Assembly: GCA_947453205.1 (NCBI GenBank)
Contig: CANGFT010000034.1
Coordinates: 1 to 45,412, forward strand
DNA length: 45,412 nucleotides
DNA from: Beijerinckiaceae bacterium
GTDB taxonomy: Bacteria; Pseudomonadota; Alphaproteobacteria; Rhizobiales; Beijerinckiaceae
Reading direction: 5' to 3'
Shown: one piece after another, positions 15,731-23,338 of the stretch
How the letters are laid out: every line of letters starts with the position of its first letter
Numbering within the stretch: the stretch's first letter is position 1
The notes under the pieces: model-generated
The model's input: the letters and a program-made list of their open reading frames with translations, nothing else
What the model was told of the DNA's origin: nothing
Database searches by the model: none
Translations under genes and position numbers: made by a program

Positions 15731-17491
15731 CTAGGCGCGGCTTGGCTCCCTGGCCGCGTTCGTCCCCGCGATGAAGCCCTGACAGGTGGCGCGCGCCAGA
15801 CCATGGAGGCTGAAGCCGCCGGCAGATTCACCCCCGCAATAGAGGCCGGGGATCACTTCGCCATTCATATCCATCACCTGACATTTGGCGTTGATGCGCA
15901 GGCCAGCGCGCGTGTCATGCAGCACCGGCGTCGCCCAGGCTGCGTAAAATGGCCCCTTGGCGATTTTATAAAGGGGCTTGGGCTTGCCGAAGTCGGCATC
16001 GACGCCGGAATCGACGAAGGAATTGTAGCGCGCCACCTCCGCGACCAGATTTTCGGGCGGCATGGGCACGCGCTGGTATTTCATCTTGATCTTTTGCGCC
16101 AGCTCCCCAATCGTGTCGGCGCTGAAGAAGAAGCCATTGGCGGGATCCGTATTAGGGGGATTGACGTCCCACTTCTCCCGCTCGACCGCATCGGAGTCAA
16201 AGATGGCCCAGATCGGTCCGCCGCCATTATGCCCATCGCCGATGCCCGCCATGGCCGCGTTGAGATAGTTGCGCGGGTTCCATTTCATGTTCTTGGCGTT
16301 CAGATAGGAGTTCTGGACGTAGTTCTTGTTCACTCCATGATTATCCGACTGATATTGCGGCCCGGTCTCGTCGTAAAACCGTTTACCCAGCATGTTGACG
16401 GTGATGACATCCTGCCAGTCCTTCACCGGAAGCCCCGTGGCGCGCGCCTTGTCGAAGACTTCGCTGCCAGGGAAAAAGCGCAGGTTCACATAGCCATATT
16501 GCCCGCCGATGGTGCCGGGCTTGGTGATGACCGAGCCGAATTCGCCGGTGTTGTTGGCCAGACCCCAGAGGGCTGCGCCGATCTCCATGCCCGCCAGCTC
16601 CCCGCTGGCGTCCTGATAGGACCAGGGGGTTCCTGCGACGCCGCAATATTCTTCCGTGAGGCGAGGGTCGAACATGCGGCGGAAGTTGACATTGGAAGTG
16701 CTGCCGCCCGTCCCCAGAACGACCGCCTTGCGCGCCTTTATGTTGACCATCCGTCCATTCGTTTCCGCCGCGATGCCGATCACGGGGCCGGATTTTTGCC
16801 CCTGCCGGTGGAGCGACTTCATCTTGTGGGAGGTGAGGATCTCAACTCCCGCCTTGCGGGCGGCGGCGATCAGCGGGTGCATGAGGCCGTTGCCTGTAGA
16901 AATCTTCAGGCGGTCTTCCGGCTTGGCGGGTTTGCCGGTCTGGATCAGGGGCCAATCGACCGGGGCGCAATGCATCTCGCGCATGATCGAACCACCGACC
17001 GAGCCGCCCCCGCGCTCATCGGGCGCCTTGTCCACCAGCACGACGCCATGGGCGACGAGGAAGTCGTAAGTGGCGACATTATTGTCGGCGAAAGCGCGGA
17101 TGATCTCGCGGTCGTTGTAACGATAATCGGCAGCGCCGTTGGCGGTGGTGACGGACCAGTCGGTCAGATCCCGGAAGATCAGATCGGGGGAATCCGTCAC
17201 GCCCCACTTCTTCTGGAAACTGGTGCCGCCCCCCAGCGGGAGGTTGCCGCCGCTGCAGATGGCGTGGCCGCCAAGGTGGCTCTCCGCCTCCACGAGAATG
17301 ACTCTGGCGCCGGATTCGCGCGCGACGATGGCGGCGGGCAGGCCAGTCGCGCCAGCCCCCACCACCACGATGTCCACATCGTAGTCCCACTGGATTCCGG
17401 GGGGCGATTGCGCCTGTGCGGCTGCAACGCTCAAGGCTGCGGCGCCAGCGCCAGCGCCGCCTGCAAGCAATTTGCGTCGGTTGATGGTCAT
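15731..17491 (-). CDS. Tat-exported FAD-dependent oxidoreductase (FrdA/flavocytochrome c-like)
   Basis: A 586-residue protein from ATG 17491, preceded by GGGAGGG. The leader MTINRRKLLAGGAGAGAAAL has NRRKLL, a twin-arginine motif, and ends AQA/QSPP. The FAD Rossmann motif is DIVVVGAGATGLPAAIVARE, followed by LVEAESHLGGHA. The C-terminal FAD-contact region reads PGLYCGGESAGGFSLHGLAR. The fold is that of fumarate reductase flavoproteins and 3-ketosteroid dehydrogenases. No haem motif is present in this protein, so electrons probably leave through another carrier. It is the promoter-proximal gene of the three-gene module. Substrate unknown. Confidence 0.85.
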   Translation of the reverse strand: MTINRRKLLAGGAGAGAAALSVAAAQAQSPPGIQWDYDVDIVVVGAGATGLPAAIVARESGARVILVEAESHLGGHAICSGGNLPLGGGTSFQKKWGVTDSPDLIFRDLTDWSVTTANGAADYRYNDREIIRAFADNNVATYDFLVAHGVVLVDKAPDERGGGSVGGSIMREMHCAPVDWPLIQTGKPAKPEDRLKISTGNGLMHPLIAAARKAGVEILTSHKMKSLHRQGQKSGPVIGIAAETNGRMVNIKARKAVVLGTGGSTSNVNFRRMFDPRLTEEYCGVAGTPWSYQDASGELAGMEIGAALWGLANNTGEFGSVITKPGTIGGQYGYVNLRFFPGSEVFDKARATGLPVKDWQDVITVNMLGKRFYDETGPQYQSDNHGVNKNYVQNSYLNAKNMKWNPRNYLNAAMAGIGDGHNGGGPIWAIFDSDAVEREKWDVNPPNTDPANGFFFSADTIGELAQKIKMKYQRVPMPPENLVAEVARYNSFVDSGVDADFGKPKPLYKIAKGPFYAAWATPVLHDTRAGLRINAKCQVMDMNGEVIPGLYCGGESAGGFSLHGLARATCQGFIAGTNAAREPSRA

Positions 17492-17549
17492 CGGTCCCTC
17501 CCGGCCGGCTTGCGATCTTGTGAGCGCCGCAAGTTTGTTTCGACGAATG

Positions 17550-17579
17550 ATCCTAACCAGCGCAGGCCGGCTCTCGCAA
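17550..17579 (-). promoter_or_regulatory. Candidate promoter of the Tat-flavoenzyme module
   Basis: On the minus strand TTGCGA (17579-17574) and TAGGAT (17555-17550) are separated by 18 bases. They lie about 58 bases before the FAD enzyme start. The -35 hexamer matches the TTGC-type box seen at the tRNA-Pro promoter. Confidence 0.4.
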
Positions 17580-18673
17580 GCCTTTGTTTGGCCAAGGCCC
17601 CGGCGATGACGCCCGAAAAAGATGGCCGCCATGCATCCATTGGACGCGCATTGCGCAATGTTCCTGGACGCGGTCGCAGGATTGGCCGGGGCGGACGAGG
17701 TCGCTGAGCTCTATCGCGGCGACAGGCGCAGGTCGTCATGGGCCCTGCGCCAGCTTACCCGGTCATGCTCTTGAAAAGCTTGGCCACCGCCTCAAGAGGA
17801 GCCGCGGCAACGATAGCGATGACGTTCTGGCCCCTCTCGCACCGCGCCTGGACGACGATGATCGCGGCGACCCCATGGTCCCGAGCCATGCAAACAAGAA
17901 GAGTGTCCGCTATGGTTTCATGTATCTCATGCTCTCACGCAAGGGCGCAAAACTGCCTCAGGACCCCTGAAACGCGGACCTGCTCCCGATGTCGAGCCGA
18001 GCATACGCGCAGCGCTTCGGGAAAGGGCGCCTCCCCCACCACAACCTGAACGAGAGCGAACGCATCAGGCGGCGTCTCAAAGGGGTCACTGATGATCGAG
18101 CCAATCTCCCTCTCAACCGCTGCGCCGCCCGGGGCCAAGGCGGTCCTGAACTCACCTTATCGCCGCCTTTCGCGCCAAAGGCCCCTCGCAAGACGGGCTC
18201 GCCTTGTGCCGCGCCTGGCCGCGACCAAACGACCATCGACGCCGCGCCCGCAAGCCTGACGGTTTCAAATTTCGCCCAGTTTTATAGCTTGGCGGCCCGG
18301 CGAAGGTCCTTCCTCAGGGGTGATGGAAAGCATCACCTTGGAGGCGGCGGCTGACCCTGAAATCGAAGGCCGGCACATTCAAGGCGTTGACCCCACCTGA
18401 GAAAACCAGACCCAAAGCTGCATCAGAGCCCTGAAGCCGAATCGACGGGAACCCGTAAATTCCCAATCGGGATAGATACGATGCTCATTCGGCTAAGGGA
18501 TCCACAATTTCCGTAGATTCAAAAACCGCGACCGTAGACCGGGCCTAAATTAGCCCGCCACAGCCCCCAATTTTCGGCCCCGCATGTCTCCCAGACGACA
18601 CCCCGAGCGAAAAACCCTGCAGACGCGGACTTTTCTGCACAGACCCGTGGATGGGCGAAATCACGAGAATGCG
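17580..18673. other. Gene-poor stretch between flavoenzyme module and tRNA-Gln
   Basis: Apart from the degraded frame at 17755-18138 I see no credible gene. A 51-codon plus-strand frame from ATG 17622 reads LDAHCAMFLDAVAGLAGADE, but has no recognisable family or ribosome site. Small dyads are present, such as GGTGATG/CATCACC at 18319-18337 and AGCCGAAT/ATTCGGCT around 18434-18495. Longer overlapping frames here look like noise. This reads as decayed sequence. Confidence 0.5.
17755..18138 (-). pseudogene. Degraded reading frame with in-frame TGA, perhaps MoaE-like
   Basis: One frame runs on the minus strand from about 18138 to a TAA at 17755, with a single TGA at 17935. It reads EIGSIISDPFETPPDAFALV and later EHEIHETIADTLLVCMARDH, GVAAIIVVQARCERGQNVIA and APLEAVAKLF. 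The order of an EH-x-MA/IA-like helix, a GVxxIxVV strand, an R-x-x-x-GQ turn and a terminal AF/LF helix is reminiscent of molybdopterin synthase large subunit MoaE, but key residues are not conserved enough to be sure. No start or ribosome site is clear. It may also be chance open frame. Confidence 0.3.
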
Positions 18674-18748
18674 TGGCTGGGGCGGGAGGATTCGAACCTC
18701 CGCATGGTGGAATCAAAATCCACTGCCTTACCGCTTGGCGACGCCCCA
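18674..18748 (-). tRNA. tRNA-Gln (anticodon TTG)
   Basis: On the minus strand the acceptor arm TGGGGCG pairs with CGCCCCA, followed by discriminator G and an encoded CCA. The anticodon arm is GTGGA, loop TTTTGAT, TCCAC, giving anticodon TTG, which reads CAA. The T arm contains GGTTCGAATCC. Length 75 with CCA. Reading frames laid across it are shadows. It borders the gene-poor stretch and the next operon, and could be an integration point, though no integrase is seen. Confidence 0.95.
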
Positions 18749-18750
18749 AA

Positions 18751-18770
18751 TGCGCAGCTTTCGCTGCGCA
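18751..18770. other. 8-bp hairpin next to tRNA-Gln
   Basis: TGCGCAGC, loop TTTC, GCTGCGCA lies directly before the 5' end of the minus-strand tRNA. There is no T-run on either side. It may be a processing or end-of-transcript structure. Confidence 0.35.
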
Positions 18771-18922
18771 AGCCTTTCCGGCGGGGGGGACCATAATGCG
18801 AGGCCTCCCGCGCCGCAACCGTCTGGGGGGAGTTTTCCCGTTCAGGCACGACGCCGCGCCTCGCGGCAGGCGCAAGCCCGCGTTCGGGATGTCGAAACAC
18901 AGGCAGGGCGGCGGCCGGTCCA

Positions 18923-18937
18923 TTGCAAGGCTTGCAA
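18923..18937. promoter_or_regulatory. Dyad TTGCAAGGCTTGCAA, candidate operator
   Basis: Seven-base perfect arms (TTGCAAG/CTTGCAA) surround one central base, 63 bases before the first gene of the TctC-LVIVD-TctC operon. The arrangement suits a repressor or activator site. No regulator gene adjoins it. Confidence 0.4.
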
Positions 18938-18959
18938 CCCCGCACGATCTCGATAACGT

Positions 18960-18983
18960 CCCGGCTTCGATGAACAAGCCGGG
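18960..18983 (+). promoter_or_regulatory. Leader hairpin just before the ribosome site
   Basis: CCCGGCTT and AAGCCGGG form a perfect 8-bp stem with an 8-base loop. It ends five bases before the GGGGGAGGAG ribosome site of the TctC gene at 19001, so it could affect mRNA stability or initiation. Confidence 0.35.
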
Positions 18984-19000
18984 ATCAGGGGGAGGAGCAG

Positions 19001-20032
19001 ATGTTCGGGAGGATGATGGGCCGCGCTCTGGCGCTGGCGATGCTCGGGCTTGCGGCGAAGACCGCCGCCGCGCAGGCGCAGCCCGCGAGCGACATGTTCA
19101 AGGACAAGCCGCTCACCATCGTCGTCGGCCATGAGCCGGGCACGGGCTTCGACCTCTACGCCCGCACGCTCTCCCGCTACCTGCCGAAACATCTGCCCAA
19201 CAAGCCCAACGCCCTCGTGCAGAACGTGGTCGGCGCAAGCGGCGTCTCGGCGTTCAACTGGCTTGGCTCCGTCGCGCCCAAGGATGGCTCCACCATCGCC
19301 ATCGTCGCCTTCACCGTGCCTTTCGCGCCCATGCTGGGCCATGTCGGGGGGCGGTTCGACGCCTCGCAATACAACTGGATCGGCAATATGGATTCCAGCG
19401 TCAGCGTCTGCGCCTTCTCCAAGGCCTCGGGCGCCCTCACCTTCGAACATGCGATGCAGCGCGAAGTGCTGGTCGGCGGCACGGGGGCGTCCGGCCCCCT
19501 CAGCCAATCCGCCACGGCGCTGCGTGCGCTCACGGGCGCGAAACTCAGGGTGATCGAAGGCTACAAGGGCTCGGCCAGCGTCAAGATCGCCATCGAGAGC
19601 GGCGAGCTACATGGCGTCTGCGGCTTCTCGCTGTCGACCGCGCGCACGCAATATCGCGAGGCCTTCGACAGCGGCGAACTGCTGATGACCCTGCAGCTCG
19701 GGCTCGATCCCCATCCCGACCTCAAGAATGTGCCCCATGTCTACCAATATGCGCGCACCGAGGAAGATCGGCAGGTCTTCGATCTGATCTTCGGCGCGCA
19801 GGGCCTCGGCCGCTCCTTCGTGGCGCCGCCCGGCGTCGCGCCAGAGCGCGTGGCCATCCTTCGCGCCGCCTTCGCCGCCGCGATGAAGGATCCTGAACTG
19901 GTTGCAGAGGCCGAGAAGGTGCAACTCGATTTGCGTCCGCAGTCGGGCGAGCAGGTGCAGGCCTTCATCCAGCGCGTCTATGCGGCGCCGAAGGAGATCG
20001 CCGAACGCGCCCGCAAGGCTGTTCAGCAGTGA
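19001..20032 (+). CDS. TctC/Bug-family extracytoplasmic binding protein
   Basis: A 343-residue protein behind a strong GGGGGAGGAG site. The signal peptide MGRALALAMLGLAAKTAAAQ ends near AQA. The mature N-terminus reads DKPLTIVVGHEPGTGFDLYA, with GTGFD in place of the GGGYD of the minus-strand copies. That variant is shared with the gene at 21194, so these two form a separate subgroup. Paired cysteines are in SVSVCAFSK and HGVCGFSL. It opens an operon with the LVIVD protein and a second TctC. No TctA or TctB is present; the next transport genes are of the ABC class. Confidence 0.9.
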   Translation: MFGRMMGRALALAMLGLAAKTAAAQAQPASDMFKDKPLTIVVGHEPGTGFDLYARTLSRYLPKHLPNKPNALVQNVVGASGVSAFNWLGSVAPKDGSTIAIVAFTVPFAPMLGHVGGRFDASQYNWIGNMDSSVSVCAFSKASGALTFEHAMQREVLVGGTGASGPLSQSATALRALTGAKLRVIEGYKGSASVKIAIESGELHGVCGFSLSTARTQYREAFDSGELLMTLQLGLDPHPDLKNVPHVYQYARTEEDRQVFDLIFGAQGLGRSFVAPPGVAPERVAILRAAFAAAMKDPELVAEAEKVQLDLRPQSGEQVQAFIQRVYAAPKEIAERARKAVQQ

Positions 20033-20072
20033 CCGCCACGCTATAATCAGCGACACAACGGAGGAATCGCAG

Positions 20073-21197
20073 ATGGTCGAGGGCTGGAACGTCAAGCGCG
20101 TGGGCCAGATTGATTGCCCGGGCGGCGGTCAGGTCTGGGTGGAGGGAGACATCCTCTTCATCGGCCATATGCGCGCGCCCGGCGGCACCAGCCTCTATGA
20201 TGTGTCCGATCCCGCCAATCCGCGCCAGCTCGCGCGCATCGAAATGCCGGAGGGCTGGCACTCCCACAAGGTGCGGGCGCGCGATGGCGTGATGATCGTC
20301 AACCACGAGACCAACGGCGCCAAAGAGGGCGAAGGCTTCTCCGGCGGCCTCACCATCTATGACGTCGCCAACCCCTCTGCGCCCAAACTCATCACCAAAT
20401 GGGAGACAGGCGGGGCGGGCGTGCATCGCTACGATTTCGATGGACGCTATGCTTATGTGTCGGCGACGGCGGAAGGCTATGTCGGCTATATCGTCGTGAT
20501 CCTCGACCTCATCGACCCCGCCCATCCCCGCGAAGTCTCGCGCTGGTGGATTCCCGGCCAGTGGAAGGCGGGCGGCGAGGTCTACCCCTGGGATGATTTC
20601 GTCACGCCCAAGTGCCACCATCCCCTGCGCGTCGGCGACAGGCTCTTTGTGAGCTACTGGCACCACGGTTTCTACATCCTCGACATTTCCGACATCACGC
20701 GCCCCAGAATGGTCGGGCATGACCAGCGCAGCCCCGCCTTCCCCCATCCCACCCATACCTGCCTCGTCATCCCCCAGAAGCTGAAGGGCCGCGACATCAT
20801 GGTGGTGGCGGATGAGGATGTGGCGCAACTGCGCCCCTCCGCGCCGGCCTTCGCCTGGGTCTATGACATTTCCCTCGAGAGCATGCCGACGCCCATCGCC
20901 ACGATCAACGTGCCGGGCCTCGACAAGGACGGCGCCACCCAGCCCAAGATGACCGGCTGCCATCAGCCCTCCGAACGGTTCAACGGCACGATCATTCCCT
21001 TCGCATGGTTCGCGCAGGGTCTGCAGGTCTTCGATGTCGCCGATCCCTTCGCACCCAAGAGGGTCGCACATTTCCTGCCAGATCCCGCGCCGGGGCAGGA
21101 GCGCGCCTCCTCCAACGATGTGACCATCGACAGCCGCGGCCTCGTTTATCTGATCGACCGCATCCGCGGCGTCGAAATCCTCGAACTGACGATATGA
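20073..21197 (+). CDS. LVIVD-repeat beta-propeller protein, no signal peptide
   Basis: A 374-residue protein made of repeated blades of the LVIVD type: GGTSLYDVSDPANPRQLARI, GGLTIYDVANPSAPKLITKW, VVILDLIDPAHPREVSRWW, FYILDISDITRPRMVGH and GLQVFDVADPFAPKRVAHF. Histidines recur at similar blade positions (63/65, 78, 118, 182/183, 197/198, 225/228, 297), which could make a metal site in the centre, as in selenium-binding-protein and carotenoid-oxygenase propellers. No leader is visible, so it appears cytoplasmic, unlike its TctC neighbours. The start at 20073 has GGAGGA upstream. Its TGA overlaps the next ATG (ATGA), so it is co-translated with the second TctC. Function is unknown. Confidence 0.8.
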   Translation: MVEGWNVKRVGQIDCPGGGQVWVEGDILFIGHMRAPGGTSLYDVSDPANPRQLARIEMPEGWHSHKVRARDGVMIVNHETNGAKEGEGFSGGLTIYDVANPSAPKLITKWETGGAGVHRYDFDGRYAYVSATAEGYVGYIVVILDLIDPAHPREVSRWWIPGQWKAGGEVYPWDDFVTPKCHHPLRVGDRLFVSYWHHGFYILDISDITRPRMVGHDQRSPAFPHPTHTCLVIPQKLKGRDIMVVADEDVAQLRPSAPAFAWVYDISLESMPTPIATINVPGLDKDGATQPKMTGCHQPSERFNGTIIPFAWFAQGLQVFDVADPFAPKRVAHFLPDPAPGQERASSNDVTIDSRGLVYLIDRIRGVEILELTI

Positions 21198-22231
21198 GCC
21201 TCATGCCACGCGCCCTCAAGAAACATGCGGCCGCCATCTTCCTGAGCGCCCTCTTCGCCGCCGGGGCCGCGCGCGCCGACGCCGCCGCGGATTTCTACAA
21301 GGGCAAGACGGTGAATGTCGTGGTCGGCCATGAGGCAGGCACCGGCTTTGACATTTACGCGCGCGTGCTCATCCGCCACATGGGAAGATATATTCCCGGC
21401 GCCCCCGCGATGATCGTCCAGAACATGACGGGGGCGAGCGGCGTCGTGGCGGGCAACTGGCTTTATTCGGTCGCCCCACGCGATGGGACGGTCATCGCGA
21501 CCTTCGCCCAGACCGTGCCGCTGGAGCCGCTCTTCGGCAACCAGCAGGCGCGCTACGACGCGGCGAAATTCGTCTGGATCGGCAATATGGAGTCGGGCCT
21601 CGCCATCTGCGGCGTCACCCGCGCTTCGGGCGTCGAGACTTTCGCGGATCTGCAGCAACGCGAGACGCTGATCGGCGCCACCGCGCCCACAGGCCCGCTG
21701 GCGAAGGCCGCGCTGGCGGTGAAGAACGTGCTTGGCGCGAAGCTGAAGGTCATTCCCGGCTACAAGGGCTCGGCGGATGTGAAGCTCGCCATGACGCGCG
21801 GCGAAGTCGCGGGCATCTGCGGCCTGCCGCTCTCGACGGTGAAATCCTTCTGGGCGCAGGAGCTGGAAGCCGGCGAGTTCCGCCCGATCATACAACTCTC
21901 CGGCGACAAGTCGCCAGAACTCGCCAATGTCCCCCATTACACCGACTTCATCAAAACGGCTGAAGATCGCCAGTTGTTCGGCCTGCTCTTCGGCGTTCAG
22001 GCGCTCGGCCGCGTCTATGCAGCGCCGCCCGAGACGCCCGCGGAGCGCGTGAGCGCCCTGCGCAAGGCCTTCATGGACACGATGCAGGACAAGGAGTTTC
22101 TCGCCGACGCCGAAAAGACCGCCATCGACATCAGCCCGATGGAGGGCGAGCCCGTCGGCAGGATGTGGAGCGAATATGCCAGCTCGCCGCCTGCTGTGGT
22201 GGCGCGCGCCAAAGAGGTCACAACCCCGTAG
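21194..22231 (+). CDS. TctC/Bug-family extracytoplasmic binding protein
   Basis: A 345-residue protein starting in an ATGA overlap with the LVIVD gene. The leader AAAIFLSALFAAGAARADAA is a Sec signal peptide. It shares VVVGHEAGTGFDIYARVLIR, NMTGASGVVAGNWLYSVAPR and KLKVIPGYKGSADVKLAMTR with the gene at 19001 and is its closest relative here. Cysteines in LAICGVTR and AGICGLPL match the family pair. The pattern of two TctC genes enclosing one propeller gene is unusual. Confidence 0.9.
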   Translation: MSLMPRALKKHAAAIFLSALFAAGAARADAAADFYKGKTVNVVVGHEAGTGFDIYARVLIRHMGRYIPGAPAMIVQNMTGASGVVAGNWLYSVAPRDGTVIATFAQTVPLEPLFGNQQARYDAAKFVWIGNMESGLAICGVTRASGVETFADLQQRETLIGATAPTGPLAKAALAVKNVLGAKLKVIPGYKGSADVKLAMTRGEVAGICGLPLSTVKSFWAQELEAGEFRPIIQLSGDKSPELANVPHYTDFIKTAEDRQLFGLLFGVQALGRVYAAPPETPAERVSALRKAFMDTMQDKEFLADAEKTAIDISPMEGEPVGRMWSEYASSPPAVVARAKEVTTP

Positions 22232-22333
22232 GCAAGACCGCCCCGGTCACGTCCGGGCTTGTGAAGGCGCCCGGGAATTGGCATGTATGCGAGGCAGCCC
22301 GCGCAGTCGGGCGTTCAAGGGAGCGCGTTTCGC

Positions 22334-23338
22334 ATGCAACCGATGGGTCGTCGCCGCTTTTTGTCGAGCCTTGCGCTTTGCCTCGGCCTCCTCGGCGCAA
22401 ACGCGCAGGAGATCCGCGCCCAGAGCGGCAAGCCGGAGATCGCCGACATCACCATCGGCCTGTCGGTCAATGATTCAACCTTCCTGCCCATCTATCTCGC
22501 GGAGGGCGCGGGCTACTACAGGGACGAAGGCCTGAATGTGAAGGTGCTCGCCTTTCGCGGCGGCTCTGACCTGACGCGCGCCCTTGTGGCGGGCTCGGTG
22601 CATGTGGCGGTGGCAGCGCCCACCAGCGTGCTGGCGGCGATCAATGCGGGCGAGAAGGTCAAGGTCTTCTACGGCGGCTTCAATCAGGCGCCGTTCTTCT
22701 GGTACGCCGCGCCGTCCATCAAGACCATGGCGGATGTGAAGGGCAAGCGGCTGGGCATCACGCGCTTTGGCTCGTCGACCGACGCGCTCACGCGCTTCGC
22801 GCTGGTCGCCGCCAAGCTCGACCCCAACAAGGACGTGCGCATCATTCAGGGCGGCGGCTCGGGCGAGCGGCTGGCCGCGCTCGAAGCCAACCAGATCGAC
22901 GCCGGCATCTTCACATGGCCACATAATTTCGCAGCGGCTGATCGCGGCTTCAACCTGATCGCCAGCCAGAGCGATTTCATGCCGGATTTCCCGATCCAGT
23001 CCTTCTACACAATGCAGACCGTGATCGACAAAAACCCGCAGATGCTGAAGGGCGTGCTGCGCGCCTTCGTGCGCGCGGTGCGCCTCGCCAAGGCGGACAA
23101 GGCGCTCTCCACGAAGACCCTCGTCAGCCGCGCAGGCCTTGAGGAGGCCTATGCCGCGCGCGCATATGACCAGCTCGTGGAAGGCTGGCGCGAAGATGGC
23201 CGCCTCGCCACCGAAGAGGGCATGAAGAAATTCTTCGAAATGGCCATCGCCGCCGGCGACGTCGACCGCGCCTGGCCGAAGAGCGAATATTGGGACGACC
23301 GCTTCGTCGCCTCCTTCAGGGATTGGGCGCCCAAGTGA
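22334..23338 (+). CDS. NitT/TauT-type ABC transporter substrate-binding protein
   Basis: A 334-residue binding protein from ATG 22334, with AAGGGAG upstream. The leader MGRRRFLSSLALCLGLLGAN carries RRRFL, a possible Tat motif or strong Sec n-region, and ends AQA or IRAQ. The fold elements are STFLPIYLAEGAGYYRDEGL, VLAFRGGSDLTRALVAGSVH, MADVKGKRLGITRFGSSTDA and GSGERLAALEANQIDAG. Relatives bind nitrate, sulfonates, thiamine pyrimidine or aromatic acids. The stop overlaps the ATPase start (GTGA). It would feed the two-permease importer downstream. Confidence 0.88.
   Translation: MQPMGRRRFLSSLALCLGLLGANAQEIRAQSGKPEIADITIGLSVNDSTFLPIYLAEGAGYYRDEGLNVKVLAFRGGSDLTRALVAGSVHVAVAAPTSVLAAINAGEKVKVFYGGFNQAPFFWYAAPSIKTMADVKGKRLGITRFGSSTDALTRFALVAAKLDPNKDVRIIQGGGSGERLAALEANQIDAGIFTWPHNFAAADRGFNLIASQSDFMPDFPIQSFYTMQTVIDKNPQMLKGVLRAFVRAVRLAKADKALSTKTLVSRAGLEEAYAARAYDQLVEGWREDGRLATEEGMKKFFEMAIAAGDVDRAWPKSEYWDDRFVASFRDWAPK

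Noticed and set aside
15803..17707. Long plus-strand frame of 634 codons
   Set aside because: It is the antisense shadow of the FAD oxidoreductase gene, caused by high GC at codon third positions.
18519..18977. Minus-strand frame of 152 codons across the tRNA-Gln
   Set aside because: It reads straight through a clear tRNA and has no ribosome site or family similarity.
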